64,000 nucleotides of DNA from Paraflavitalea sp. CAU 1676 (GTDB lineage Bacteria > Bacteroidota > Bacteroidia > Chitinophagales > Chitinophagaceae): contig NZ_JARHUJ010000001.1 of NCBI RefSeq assembly GCF_029223285.1, positions 744,001-808,000 on the forward strand, in the 5' to 3' direction. Below are positions 16,756-26,060 of the stretch, in pieces. Each line of letters starts with the position of its first letter. The stretch's first letter is position 1. Both the position numbers and the translations under genes were made by a program. The notes beneath the pieces were generated by a model. The model was not told the origin of the DNA. It saw only the letters and a list, made by a program, of their open reading frames with translations, and ran no database searches.

Positions 16756-17970
16756 ATGTCTCAGCAAAAACCGATCATCAGCACCTCTTTCAGTTACGAA
16801 ACGCTTGAAGAAAAGCTTGATATAAAACCCAAAGGGGCTCAGTTACATATCGGTATCCCGAAGGAAAGGGCTTTCCAGGAGAACCGGATCGCGCTGACGC
16901 CGGAGGCGGTCGGTGTGCTGATCAGCAATGGTCATGAAGTAGTGCTGGAACACAATGCCGGTGAGGCGGCCCATTACCGCGATCGCGACTACAGCGAGGC
17001 GGGGGCACGCATTGTTTATGACAAAGCCGAGGTGTACAAATCGCCCATCCTGGTGAAGAGCGCTCCGGTAGTTGAAGAAGATCTTCCTTATTTACAATAT
17101 AACCAGGTGGTGATCTCTCCCATCCACCTGTCGGCTATGAAAGCCGAATTGTTGCAAAAGATGATGGACAAGCGTATTACGGCCATCTCTTTCGAAAACC
17201 TCAAGGACGACAGCGATAGTTTACCCATCGTTCGCAGTATGAGTGAAATAGCCGGTAGTGCGGTGATGTTGATCGCGGCGCAGTACCTGAGCTCGGCCAA
17301 CCATGGCAAAGGGGTGTTGCTGGGAGGTATTTCGGGTATCCCACCTACCAAGGTGATCATCCTGGGTGCCGGCATTGTGGGTGAGTTTGCGGCACGGGCA
17401 GCCCTGGCGCTGGGTGCTTCGGTTAAAGTGTTTGATAATAGCGTATACCGTTTGAAACGGTTGCAGAACAATATTGGTCAGCGGATGTGGACTTCCGTGA
17501 TGGAGCCGCGCATTCTGGCCAAGCAGTTAAAGACCTGCGAAGTGGCGGTAGGCGCCCTGGCTTCTTCGAGTGGCAGAACACCGGTGGTGGTGACGGAAGA
17601 AATGGTGAGCAATATGCGCCCGGGCAGTGTGATCATCGATGTAAGCATCGACCGTGGCGGTTGTTTCGAGACCTCGGAGATCACCAGCCATGAACGGCCT
17701 ATTTTTATGAAGTATGGAGTAATACACTATTGTGTACCCAATATCCCATCAGGCTTTGCACGGACGGCCTCCCAGGCCATCAGTAACGTGTTGATGCCTT
17801 TGCTGCTGGAAGCAGGCGAGGAGGGTGGCTTTGAAACCCTTGTATGGCACAAGGTGCACCTGCGCAGCGGCATCTATCTCTTTAAAGGGGCGTTGACGAA
17901 CTTCCATCTTAGTCAGCGGTTTGACCTCAAATACACCGATCTGAATTTGTTGATCGCGAGTCAGCGGTAA
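16756..17970 (+). CDS. ald: Alanine dehydrogenase (AlaDH/PNT family, Bacteroidota type)
   Basis: 404 residues, longer at both ends than the 370-residue enzymes, as is usual in Bacteroidota. The N-terminal substrate lobe has HIGIPKERAFQENRIALTP. The NAD-binding lobe has VIILGAGIVGEFAARAAL (about 200) and continues with VIIDVSIDRGGCFETS and CVPNIPSGFARTAS. It interconverts L-alanine with pyruvate and ammonia using NAD. The promoter lies in the gap after tsaE. Confidence 0.9.
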   Translation: MSQQKPIISTSFSYETLEEKLDIKPKGAQLHIGIPKERAFQENRIALTPEAVGVLISNGHEVVLEHNAGEAAHYRDRDYSEAGARIVYDKAEVYKSPILVKSAPVVEEDLPYLQYNQVVISPIHLSAMKAELLQKMMDKRITAISFENLKDDSDSLPIVRSMSEIAGSAVMLIAAQYLSSANHGKGVLLGGISGIPPTKVIILGAGIVGEFAARAALALGASVKVFDNSVYRLKRLQNNIGQRMWTSVMEPRILAKQLKTCEVAVGALASSSGRTPVVVTEEMVSNMRPGSVIIDVSIDRGGCFETSEITSHERPIFMKYGVIHYCVPNIPSGFARTASQAISNVLMPLLLEAGEEGGFETLVWHKVHLRSGIYLFKGALTNFHLSQRFDLKYTDLNLLIASQR

Positions 17971-18071
17971 ATGTGAAAGAGTGGCCCGGAAATAAATTCC
18001 CGATTGGTCGATTGTACTTGTCGGAGTCTGGTGCTTTTGTGTAGGGGGTAAGTCGTTAGCTGGGGCTACGG

Positions 18072-18782
18072 TCAGGCGACTGGCTTAGCCTGTTTGTAAT
18101 CGAGTATATTGATCTTCTCTTTACAGAACCCATATTCCTGGGGGTCGTTGCTGCTCACGATCACGAGGCGGCGGCTGCAATAATCATTGATCAATTGCTG
18201 GTAGAGGGCGATGCCTTCGGCATCGAGGTTGGTGCAGGGCTCATCGAGCAGCACGCAAGGCACATCGCTGAAGATGGCCTGGGCCAGCTTGACCCGTTGT
18301 TTCATACCACTGCTATAAAACCTGATCTGTTTGTGGGCTGCTTTTTCCAGTCCGACTACTTTAATAGCTTCCTGAATAGTGATAGCAGCCAGCAGGGGTT
18401 TGAACTGAATGTGAAAGTGGAGGAATTCGCTAACGCTCATCTCTTCGATCAACTCGAGATAAGGGGCGGCGATGGATATGTGGCGGAACAGCAGGTCGGG
18501 ATTTGATCGTACGCCGTTGCGGGCAGGTGCGCCAGCCGGTGTAGCAGGCCTAGCAGTTGTTGCGTTGCCTTGGCCGGGTTGATCGGTGTTAACGACCTCG
18601 TAATCGAGGGTGCCTTCACTCATCATGAGGGCGCCGCCGAGCACTTGCAGCAAGGTGGATTTGCCCGAGCCGTTGGGGCCGGTAATCGCATAGGCGTTGC
18701 CTGCTGTAAAGTCGTAAGTAACGTTACGGAATATCCAATCGCGGTTGAAGCGTTTACCGGCTTTAGTCAGCGATATCTTCAT
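18072..18782 (-). CDS. ABC transporter ATP-binding protein (orphan)
   Basis: 236 residues from an ATG that overlaps the lpxA 3' end by 20 bp. Walker A is ITGPNGSGKST (about 34-43), the signature is YSSGMKQRVKLAQA (about 156-169) and Walker B is CVLLDEPCTNLD. Residues 65-92 form an unusual Gly/Ala/Pro/Thr-rich insertion between Walker A and the Q-loop. No permease gene is adjacent. The overlap with lpxA implies translational coupling. It may be the ATPase of a small exporter, but its substrate cannot be read. An in-frame start at 18824 is possible and less likely. Confidence 0.8.
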   Translation of the reverse strand: MKISLTKAGKRFNRDWIFRNVTYDFTAGNAYAITGPNGSGKSTLLQVLGGALMMSEGTLDYEVVNTDQPGQGNATTARPATPAGAPARNGVRSNPDLLFRHISIAAPYLELIEEMSVSEFLHFHIQFKPLLAAITIQEAIKVVGLEKAAHKQIRFYSSGMKQRVKLAQAIFSDVPCVLLDEPCTNLDAEGIALYQQLINDYCSRRLVIVSSNDPQEYGFCKEKINILDYKQAKPVA

Positions 18783-19569
18783 CCACACTACCTTTTGAAT
18801 AGCGTTTAATGATACCACGACCACTTTCGCGGATGAATGTTACGATCTCATCGCGTTCGTCGGTGGCGGGGAATTCTTCTTCCAGGTATTCGAGTGCCTG
18901 GCTGGTATTCATGCCTTTGTTGTAGATAACGCGGTAGATCTCGAGCAGGTGATTGATCTTATCGACCGTGAATCCCCTGCGTTTAAGGCCTACGGAGTTT
19001 ACACCTGAGTAACTCAGGGGCTGGCGTCCGGCCTTGATATAAGGAGGAACATCTTTACCTACGAGTGAACCACCGCTTACGAATGCGTGCTGACCGATCT
19101 TCACGAACTGATGCACGGCACACATACCTCCGAGAATTGACCAGTCGCCCAATTCGACGTGACCGGCAATTTGGGTATTGTTGCTCATGATACAGTTGTC
19201 GCCGATCCAGCAATCGTGCGCCAGGTGGCTATAAGCCATGATGAGGCAATTCTTACCCACCTTTGTTTTACCACGGTCTTTGGTTCCGCGGTTGATGGTT
19301 ACGAATTCGCGGATAGTTGTATTGTCACCTACCTCAACGAGTGTATCTTCTCCTTCGAACTTAAGATCCTGTGGAATGGCAGCGATAACAGCGCCCGGGA
19401 ATATGCGGCAGTTTTTGCCGATGCGAGCGCCTTCCATGATGGTTACATTACTGCCGATCCAGGTTCCTTCACCGATTTCTACGTTCTGATGAATCACTGT
19501 GAAAGGGTCGATCTTAACGTTGGTGGCCAGCTTGGCGTTAGGATGGATATACGTGTGAGGATGGATCAT
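18763..19569 (-). CDS. lpxA: Acyl-ACP--UDP-N-acetylglucosamine O-acyltransferase
   Basis: 268 residues of left-handed beta-helix hexapeptide repeats (IGEGTWIGSNVTIMEGARIG), with catalytic H118 in SHLAHDC and the typical C-terminal helical domain starting near GLKRRGF. It carries out the first step of lipid A synthesis. The start at 19569 (MIHPHTYIHP) matches the family; an upstream in-frame ATG at 19716 would add 49 residues without homology. It lies downstream of lpxC-fabZ and overlaps the ABC ATPase gene. Confidence 0.95.
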   Translation of the reverse strand: MIHPHTYIHPNAKLATNVKIDPFTVIHQNVEIGEGTWIGSNVTIMEGARIGKNCRIFPGAVIAAIPQDLKFEGEDTLVEVGDNTTIREFVTINRGTKDRGKTKVGKNCLIMAYSHLAHDCWIGDNCIMSNNTQIAGHVELGDWSILGGMCAVHQFVKIGQHAFVSGGSLVGKDVPPYIKAGRQPLSYSGVNSVGLKRRGFTVDKINHLLEIYRVIYNKGMNTSQALEYLEEEFPATDERDEIVTFIRESGRGIIKRYSKGSVDEDIAD

Positions 19570-19791
19570 TGTATTGACATTCTTGAGTGTAGCCTGGAAA
19601 GAGCCCTTTGAAGTGACGGACAGCTTTTCCCCCTGGGAATCCGGCTGTTCTTCGCCTGGCGTATACTTATGGATTGATTGATGTTTGATATAATGAGATT
19701 GTACTAAAATAGACAAAAGTCATGCAATTCACCCCTATAATCAAATATAATTTATTGAGATAGGGGCTTTCAAATGCTCCTAACCGATTCT

Positions 19792-21198
19792 TTAGCCGCG
19801 TTTTACCAACTGGGCCATCAAATCGCCTTCGGTAGCTATCTTATTGCCGATGTACACTTTACCACGCATTTCACAGATCCCACGACGTATTGGAGCTAAT
19901 AACTCCATTTTCAAAATCATGGTATCACCGGGTACTACTTTTTGCTTGAACTTAACATTATCGATCTTGATAAAGTAAGTGTCGTACTCGCCGGGAGGCA
20001 TGGCGTTGATACAAAGAATGCCACCTGTTTGCGCCAATGCTTCTACCTGCAATACACCAGGCATAACCGGATTTCCGGGAAAATGCCCCTGAAAGAAGGG
20101 TTCATTGAAGGTTACATTCTTGATACCTACGATGTGACGATCGCTCAGTTCGATGATCTTATCGACCAGCAGGAATGGAAAACGATGCGGCAACGTTTTT
20201 TCTATTTGCTGTAACGTATAAACCGGGGGTTGGTTTGCATCGTATACAGGAATATCTTTTACGTGCTTATTCTTCTTAATGTATGACTTGATCATACGCG
20301 CAAAATCGACATTGGTGCTATGACCGGGACGGTTGGCGATGATATGTGCCTTGATGGGATAGCCGATCAAAGCGAGGTCGCCCACAACATCCAGCAGTTT
20401 GTGCCGGGCTGGTTCATTTGAATAACGCAATTCAAGGTTATTCAGGTAGCCTTCACTTTTTACCTCCATGTTCTTGCGCCCAAAAGCTTTTGCCAGTCGG
20501 TCCATTTCGGACTCTGTGACTGGTTTGTCGACCACGACGATCGCGTTGTTGATGTCTCCCCCTTTGATCAGGTTGTGATCCAGCAGCATTTCCAGCTCGT
20601 GCAGGAATACAAATGTGCGGGAGGAAGATATCTCAGATTTGAACTCCTGCATGGATTTCAAACCGGCATGTTGTGTTCCCAGTACGGGGCTGTTGAAATC
20701 TATGAGTGTTGTGATCTTGTATTCCGTTGCAGGGAGGGCTGTCATTTCCACCCTTTTCTTTTCGTCGTAATGGGTGATGTTGGTATCGATGGTGTACCAG
20801 ATCTTGGTGGCTTCCTGTTCTATCACGCCCACTTCTTCAATGATCTCCACAAAAGGCGAGGAACTGCCGTCCATAATGGGGATCTCGGGTCCATTGAGTT
20901 CAATGAGGCAGTTGTCGACGCCCATACCCACCAGGGCGGCGAGTATATGCTCTACGGTACTCACTTTCGCTCCGTTGTCTTCAAGGGTAGTTCCCCTGGA
21001 TGTATCGGTAACGAGTTCACAATCAGCCTTTATGACTGGTTGACCGGGCAGATCGATACGTTGGAACTGGTATCCAAATCCTGCATTGGCGGGCTTGAGG
21101 GTCATATCGACCTTTATACCGGTATGCAGGCCGGTACCTGATATACTTACTGCTGAACCTAATGTGTGTTGTTTATCCGGATTGAAAGTAGCGTCCAT
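19792..21198 (-). CDS. lpxC-fabZ: Bifunctional LpxC deacetylase / FabZ dehydratase
   Basis: 468 residues. Residues 1 to about 310 are LpxC, with zinc ligands in TVEHILAALVGMG and the RHKLLDVVGDLAL helix. Residues about 325-468 are FabZ, with TLPHRFPFLLVDKI and the GHFPGNPVMPGVLQVEALAQ catalytic segment. The fusion is characteristic of Bacteroidota. LpxC commits the pathway to lipid A; FabZ dehydrates 3-hydroxyacyl-ACP and so competes for the same acyl pool. It has its own -7 box, separated from lpxD by a 365-bp repeat-containing gap. Confidence 0.96.
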   Translation of the reverse strand: MDATFNPDKQHTLGSAVSISGTGLHTGIKVDMTLKPANAGFGYQFQRIDLPGQPVIKADCELVTDTSRGTTLEDNGAKVSTVEHILAALVGMGVDNCLIELNGPEIPIMDGSSSPFVEIIEEVGVIEQEATKIWYTIDTNITHYDEKKRVEMTALPATEYKITTLIDFNSPVLGTQHAGLKSMQEFKSEISSSRTFVFLHELEMLLDHNLIKGGDINNAIVVVDKPVTESEMDRLAKAFGRKNMEVKSEGYLNNLELRYSNEPARHKLLDVVGDLALIGYPIKAHIIANRPGHSTNVDFARMIKSYIKKNKHVKDIPVYDANQPPVYTLQQIEKTLPHRFPFLLVDKIIELSDRHIVGIKNVTFNEPFFQGHFPGNPVMPGVLQVEALAQTGGILCINAMPPGEYDTYFIKIDNVKFKQKVVPGDTMILKMELLAPIRRGICEMRGKVYIGNKIATEGDLMAQLVKRG

Positions 21199-21220
21199 TC
21201 GAGTTTTTTAAAGGATCGCG

Positions 21221-21228
21221 CAAAGATA
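21221..21228 (-). promoter_or_regulatory. -7 box of lpxC-fabZ
   Basis: On the minus strand TATCTTTG lies 22 nt before the ATG at 21198. This shows that lpxC-fabZ can be transcribed separately from lpxD. Confidence 0.55.
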
Positions 21229-21447
21229 ACAGAAAGTTTAATTGCGGACTTCCTTTTGTCGGGTTGTTTACTATAATCGATTGTTAATGAAGTAGGTTGG
21301 TGCAAAAAGGGGAGGTGTGCGGGGGGATTGCGAGGTTATACCGGCCGGCAATATGATAAAAAGTCGCTATAAATAAGGAGGGAAGCCTATACGGCGGCCC
21401 GAAGCAATTATGGGGGATGCCTGATGGACAGGTGATATATAAGCCAA

Positions 21448-21547
21448 ACCCGGGTCAGCAGCCTGTTCGGTTCGGCGCTGACCCGGGTCCGGGTCTCGAT
21501 AATGTCTCGATAAGGTCTCGAAAAGGTCTCGGTAAGGTCTCGATAAG
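21448..21547. repeat. 12-bp inverted repeat plus five 11-bp tandem units
   Basis: ACCCGGGTCAGC (21448-21459) and its perfect complement GCTGACCCGGGT (21477-21488) flank a 17-nt loop. Immediately after come five 11-bp units (21493-21547) of consensus GTCTCGATAAG. This sits in the lpxD to lpxC-fabZ gap. The remainder of 21199-21563 holds the lpxC promoter and no gene. Confidence 0.75.
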
Positions 21548-21563
21548 GGTGTCCTGGTGGCGC

Positions 21564-22616
21564 TTAGAGATTGACCTTTTCTGCCAGCAGCTGCTGCACG
21601 AGTTTTTCCAGTTCCTTGATGCGCCGTTCCATATCGGGAAGGTTACGGCTGAGGGCCTGGCTGCGCAGGGTGCTTGTATAATCGAATGCCGGTGAGCCTG
21701 TTACGGCTGTATTGGGCGTTTTGATCGATTTGCTGACGCCGCTTTGGGCATTGATCCGGGCGCCATCGGCGATGGAAAGGTGGCCTACGATGCCTGCCTG
21801 TCCGCCGATCAATACATTGTTACCCAGTTTGGTACTTCCGCTTACGCCGGCCTGTGCTGCGATCACGGTATTGTTGCCCACTTCTACGTTGTGAGCGATC
21901 TGGATCAGGTTGTCGAGCTTGGCGCCCGATTTGATCAGGGTGGAGCCCATGGTTGCCCGGTCGATGGTGGCATTGGCGCCAATTTCCACGAAATCTTCTA
22001 CTACTACATTACCGATCTGCGGTACTTTCTTAAAGCTGCCATCGGCCTGGGGAGCAAATCCGAATCCATCGCTGCCCAGTACGGTACCGGCGTGGATGGT
22101 TACATTTTTACCCACTACGCAGTCGTGGTATACTTTTACGCCAGGGTGAAGGATGCTGTTATCGCCAATCTTTACATTGTCGCCAATGAAGGTATTGGGG
22201 AATATTTTTACGTTGTTGCCCAGACTTACGTTTTCGCCGATATAGCTGAAGGCGCCGATAAAGATGTTTTGACCAAGTTTAGCTGTTTTGGCTATATAGC
22301 TGGGTTCCTGGATGCCGGTCATTTGCTGGGTCATCACTTCCTGGTACTTTGCCAACAGGGTAGCAAAGGCGGTATAGGCATCGGCTACGCGCAAGAGAGT
22401 AGCTTTTACCGGTTGTTTGAGCTCCAGCGAGGTATTGATGATCACGATGGAAGCGCTCGTAGTGTACAGGTAATCTTCGTATTTAGGATTGGCCAGGAAT
22501 GCGAGTTGTCCGGCCTGGGCTTCTTCAATCTTTCCAAACGAACCCACCGCGGCGTTGGCATCGCCTTCGACGGTTCCGTTAATAAGCATGGCTATCTGTG
22601 CTGCCGTAAATTGCAT
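21564..22616 (-). CDS. lpxD: UDP-3-O-(3-hydroxyacyl)glucosamine N-acyltransferase
   Basis: 350 residues. The N-terminal LpxD uridine-binding domain (1 to about 100, with GTVEGDANAAVGSFGKIEEA) is followed by hexapeptide repeats, the catalytic His in IQIAHNVEVG, and a C-terminal helix (MERRIKELEKLVQQLLAEK) that trimerises. It adds the second acyl chain after LpxC. It starts 9 bp after the stop of the HD hydrolase gene upstream, so the two are co-transcribed. Confidence 0.95.
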   Translation of the reverse strand: MQFTAAQIAMLINGTVEGDANAAVGSFGKIEEAQAGQLAFLANPKYEDYLYTTSASIVIINTSLELKQPVKATLLRVADAYTAFATLLAKYQEVMTQQMTGIQEPSYIAKTAKLGQNIFIGAFSYIGENVSLGNNVKIFPNTFIGDNVKIGDNSILHPGVKVYHDCVVGKNVTIHAGTVLGSDGFGFAPQADGSFKKVPQIGNVVVEDFVEIGANATIDRATMGSTLIKSGAKLDNLIQIAHNVEVGNNTVIAAQAGVSGSTKLGNNVLIGGQAGIVGHLSIADGARINAQSGVSKSIKTPNTAVTGSPAFDYTSTLRSQALSRNLPDMERRIKELEKLVQQLLAEKVNL

Positions 22617-22625
22617 GGTTGTATT

Positions 22626-23846
22626 TTATAAATTCAGATAACAAATGTAATATTTTTTCACAGGGCTGGCGAGGGTTTGATGGATCAAAGCGTTGTCGAC
22701 CCTGGAAATATCCCTTGCGGTACCATCTTTGAACAGGATATTGATCTTTTCTTCCCGTGGATCGTAGGTCGTATTTTCGGCTATCCCGCTGAACAGGAAG
22801 TAGTGACAATCGCGCGATTCGATCTCCAATGAGCGGCAAATCCTGTTCCGTTGTTCTTCCATCCAGGCCTCATCGGGGGGCGTGGCGGATATTTTAACTT
22901 TTAATAAACGGCGGGTTACGAGGCAATGGCAGAGTTTGGACAGCACCTTATCCTGATGGAACATCCAGTTCTTGATGGTGCTCAGTACATCGTAATCGTC
23001 GAGCAGGCAGAATCGCTCCAGGTGATCTTCGATGGAAGTTACCTGGTCGTGGTGCTGGAGGAAGAAATCGAATACGGGTGAGGTTGAGCTAACGGCAATG
23101 CCCCGGGTAATGAGCTCCTGTGCCCGTTCGATGACCTTGACCAGTAATTTTTCGGCGCCCAGCACGGTCTTGTGCAGGTATACCTGCCAGTACATGAGAC
23201 GGCGGGATACCAGGAATTTCTCAATGGAATAAACCCCTTTTTCTTCTACCATCAATTCTCCATCACGTACGGCGAGCATTTTCAGGATGCGGTCGTAGCC
23301 GATCACGCCTTCCGATACTCCGGTAAAGAAGCTGTCGCGGGTGAGGTAGTCCATCCGGTCTACATCGAGCTGTCCGGAGATCAGTTGATGAAGAAAGGGT
23401 TTATGGTATTTATTCGTGAATATATCAATGGCGAGGGTGAGCGCTCCATTTAGTTCCTGGTTGAGGATCTCCATGATCTTGATGGAGATGGTTTCGTGGT
23501 GAATGCCTTTGAATAGTTTGTTCTCGAGCGCGTGTGAATAGGGGCCATGGCCGATATCGTGGAGCAGGATGGCGATCTTGGCTGCCACTTCTTCTTCGGG
23601 GGTGATCTCTACTCCCTTGTTCTTGAGTTCGTGCAGGGCATTGCACATGAGGTGGTAGGCTCCCAGCGAGTGGTGCAGGCGGGTGTGCACGGCACCGGGA
23701 TATACGAGCTGTGCAAATGCCATCTGGTGAATGCGGCGCAAACGCTGGTACCAGGGATGCGCGATCACCTTAAAAACAAGCGGATGATCGATGGTGATGA
23801 AGCCGTAAACAGGGTCGTTAATGATCTTTCTGATGCCTGATGCCAT
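22626..23846 (-). CDS. HD-domain phosphohydrolase (dGTPase-like, COG1078)
   Basis: 406 residues. The HD metal site is visible as RLHHSLGAYH, then LLHDIGHGPYSHALE, with a later Asp in SGQLDVDRMDYL. Related enzymes hydrolyse dNTPs or other nucleotides. The start at 23846 fits the family (MASGIRKIINDPVYG). A TAnnTTTG box lies between it and an upstream in-frame ATG at 23894, which rules out the longer form. It is the first gene of the transcript leading into lpxD, an arrangement of unknown meaning. Confidence 0.85.
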   Translation of the reverse strand: MASGIRKIINDPVYGFITIDHPLVFKVIAHPWYQRLRRIHQMAFAQLVYPGAVHTRLHHSLGAYHLMCNALHELKNKGVEITPEEEVAAKIAILLHDIGHGPYSHALENKLFKGIHHETISIKIMEILNQELNGALTLAIDIFTNKYHKPFLHQLISGQLDVDRMDYLTRDSFFTGVSEGVIGYDRILKMLAVRDGELMVEEKGVYSIEKFLVSRRLMYWQVYLHKTVLGAEKLLVKVIERAQELITRGIAVSSTSPVFDFFLQHHDQVTSIEDHLERFCLLDDYDVLSTIKNWMFHQDKVLSKLCHCLVTRRLLKVKISATPPDEAWMEEQRNRICRSLEIESRDCHYFLFSGIAENTTYDPREEKINILFKDGTARDISRVDNALIHQTLASPVKKYYICYLNL

Positions 23847-23891
23847 TTCGCTGCTTGCTGTTTTGTTAAAATTGCTGCCAAAAGGAGTTGG

Positions 23892-23899
23892 CAAAAATA
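23892..23899 (-). promoter_or_regulatory. -7 box of the HD hydrolase-lpxD transcript
   Basis: On the minus strand TATTTTTG lies 45 nt before the ATG at 23846, in the gap divergent to porX. Confidence 0.5.
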
Positions 23900-23957
23900 C
23901 ATATTAACTGATTGCACGCGGAATAATGTATTTTAGGGTGATTATTAAAACATTTAC

Positions 23958-25514
23958 ATGGCATTAGGAAAGATACTCTGGGTCGACGATGAAATTGAAA
24001 GTTTACAATCGCAAATCCTGTTCCTGCAAAACAAAGGGTATGAGGTAAGTGCGCTTACCAATGGCTTCGATGCCGTTGATTTTGTGCGAGAGAATTATGT
24101 GGATGTTGTGTTGCTCGATGAAACCATGCCCGGGATTACCGGTTTGGAAACGATTGCCAAGATAAAAGAAGTGAATCAGCAGATCCCGATCGTGATGATC
24201 ACCAAGAACGAGACGGAAAACCTGATGGATGAGGCCATCGGCAGCCAGATATCCGATTACCTGATCAAGCCGGTAAACCCCAACCAGGTGTTGCTGAGCC
24301 TTAAAAAGATCATCGATAATAAGCGCCTGGTGGCGGAAAAAACCACTACGGCTTACCAGCAGCAGTTCCGCAACCTGTTCATGGCGCTGAACAGCAGCCC
24401 GGATTACAACGAATGGATGGAACTGTACAAAAAACTGGTGTACTGGGAGCTGGAAATGGAGAAGAGTGATAGTCCGGAGATGCAGGAAGTTTTCCAAACC
24501 CAGAAGAGTGAGGCCAATAATGAGTTCTTCAAGTTTGTGTCGAAGAATTATGCCAAGTGGATTGGGCCTAAATCGGTCGAAGGCCCGGTGATGTCGCACA
24601 CACTTTTCAAATACAAGGTGATGCCGCATGTGGAAAAGGGTACGCCTACTTTTTTCCTGTTGATCGATAACCTGCGGTTTGACCAGTGGAAGGCCATTCA
24701 ACCCATTTTTGCAGAAAGCTTCCGCATCCTTGAAGAGGAGAGCTTTTACGCGATCTTACCCACCGCTACTCAGTATGCGCGCAACGCGATCTTCAGCGGA
24801 CTGATGCCGATGGATATCGAGAAGAACTTCCCGCAGCAATGGAAAAATGACGATGAAGAGGGAGGAAAGAATCTTTATGAAGAGGAATTCTTCCGTGCCC
24901 AATTGAAAAGGATGAAGCGGGATGATGTGCGGTTTTCCTATACGAAGATCCTCAATAACCAGGCGGGGCAGGATCTGGTAAACAATATCCATAACCTGCT
25001 GGTCAATGACCTCAATATCATCGTTTACAATTTTGTGGACATGCTAAGCCATGCGCGTACAGAGATGGAGGTGTTGAAAGAACTGGCCGGTGATGAAACC
25101 AGCTATCGTTCGGTGACCCGCAGCTGGTTCGAGCATTCGCCGCTGCACCAGGCGCTGAAAAAGATTGCGGACAAAAAGATCAATATCGTGCTGGCTACAG
25201 ACCATGGCAGTGTGCGGGTAAAAACGCCGGCCAAGGTGATCGGCGATAAGCAAACGACTACCAATCTGCGTTATAAACATGGGCGCAACCTCAATTATGA
25301 GCCCAAGGAAGTGCTGGCTTTCCGGGATCCCAAGGAGGCGGGGCTGCCGGTACCAACGGTGAATTCATCGTACATATTCGCGAAGGAAGACCTGTTCCTT
25401 TGTTATCCCAACAATTACAACTACTACGTGAACTATTACCGGAACACCTTCCAGCATGGCGGTATTAGCCTGGAAGAGATGATCGTGCCGGTGATCAAGA
25501 TGACTACGAAGTAG
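23958..25514 (+). CDS. porX: PorX-type response regulator with PglZ phosphodiesterase domain
   Basis: 518 residues. The receiver domain (1-120) has D9/D10, phosphoacceptor D54 in LLDETMP and K in YLIKPVNP. A helical linker follows, then a PglZ/alkaline-phosphatase-fold domain (about 205-510) with metal-site segments LLIDNLRFDQW, PTATQYARNAIF, VDMLSHAR and ATDHGSVRV. In Bacteroidota this architecture is PorX, which with the kinase PorY controls type IX secretion genes. The PglZ domain is reported to cut oligonucleotides. There is no porY, sigP or secretion gene in the window. Confidence 0.92.
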   Translation: MALGKILWVDDEIESLQSQILFLQNKGYEVSALTNGFDAVDFVRENYVDVVLLDETMPGITGLETIAKIKEVNQQIPIVMITKNETENLMDEAIGSQISDYLIKPVNPNQVLLSLKKIIDNKRLVAEKTTTAYQQQFRNLFMALNSSPDYNEWMELYKKLVYWELEMEKSDSPEMQEVFQTQKSEANNEFFKFVSKNYAKWIGPKSVEGPVMSHTLFKYKVMPHVEKGTPTFFLLIDNLRFDQWKAIQPIFAESFRILEEESFYAILPTATQYARNAIFSGLMPMDIEKNFPQQWKNDDEEGGKNLYEEEFFRAQLKRMKRDDVRFSYTKILNNQAGQDLVNNIHNLLVNDLNIIVYNFVDMLSHARTEMEVLKELAGDETSYRSVTRSWFEHSPLHQALKKIADKKINIVLATDHGSVRVKTPAKVIGDKQTTTNLRYKHGRNLNYEPKEVLAFRDPKEAGLPVPTVNSSYIFAKEDLFLCYPNNYNYYVNYYRNTFQHGGISLEEMIVPVIKMTTK

Positions 25515-25723
25515 GCGCAAAGGAGCTACTTAGGAACCGGCTTTGATGAGTTTTAAGCCAGGAAAGACACCGCATCTGTTGCCAAAGCAACCCTGATGGG
25601 GCCGAAGGCGTCTTCTTATGGCAGGGTATTTGGGATCATTATTGTATAAAAGTGGTTGATTTTCTGTCCACCACGTGTGGAAAACATTAATAGCCTGTAA
25701 ACGCTGCAGGGCAGACATTTGGC

Positions 25724-25731
25724 TAATTTTG
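25724..25731 (+). promoter_or_regulatory. -7 box of the 93-aa gene
   Basis: TAATTTTG, 23 nt upstream of the ATG at 25755. It sits inside a longer in-frame extension from a TTG at 25719, favouring the ATG. Confidence 0.5.
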
Positions 25732-25754
25732 TTAGTGAATTTGGTAGTACGACT

Positions 25755-26036
25755 ATGAAATATACCCAGAACACATTAGATAAAATTGAACGTATCCTCG
25801 ACGAGTTGGAATATGTGGTGCGTTACGAGCGGGGCAATTTCCAAAGCGGCTACTGTATCCTCGAAGATAGAAGGGTAGTAGTGCTGAATAAGTTTCTCCA
25901 GCTCGAAGGGCGTATCAATACCCTGATCGATCTTATTCCTCAACTGAATATCGATCCGGACATACTTTCTTCCGATGTGCGAAAGACGTATGAAGACGTG
26001 CTGATCCGGCATGCGGCAGCAGCAGCCGAGAAATAA
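25755..26036 (+). CDS. Small alpha-helical hypothetical protein (93 aa)
   Basis: 93 residues, mostly amphipathic helix (LDKIERILDELEYVVRYERG, then LEGRINTLIDLIPQL), with no signal peptide and an alanine-rich end. It has an upstream -7 box and is 24 bp before the MBL-fold gene on the same strand, so it is probably co-expressed with it. No function is assigned. Confidence 0.65.
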   Translation: MKYTQNTLDKIERILDELEYVVRYERGNFQSGYCILEDRRVVVLNKFLQLEGRINTLIDLIPQLNIDPDILSSDVRKTYEDVLIRHAAAAAEK

Positions 26037-26060
26037 CTTCAAACTCCGTATTTTTATCGC

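Noticed and set aside
23958-25514. PglZ domain as a sign of a BREX phage-defence system
   Set aside because: The domain is fused to a receiver domain as in PorX, and no BREX gene (pglX, brxC, brxL) is nearby.
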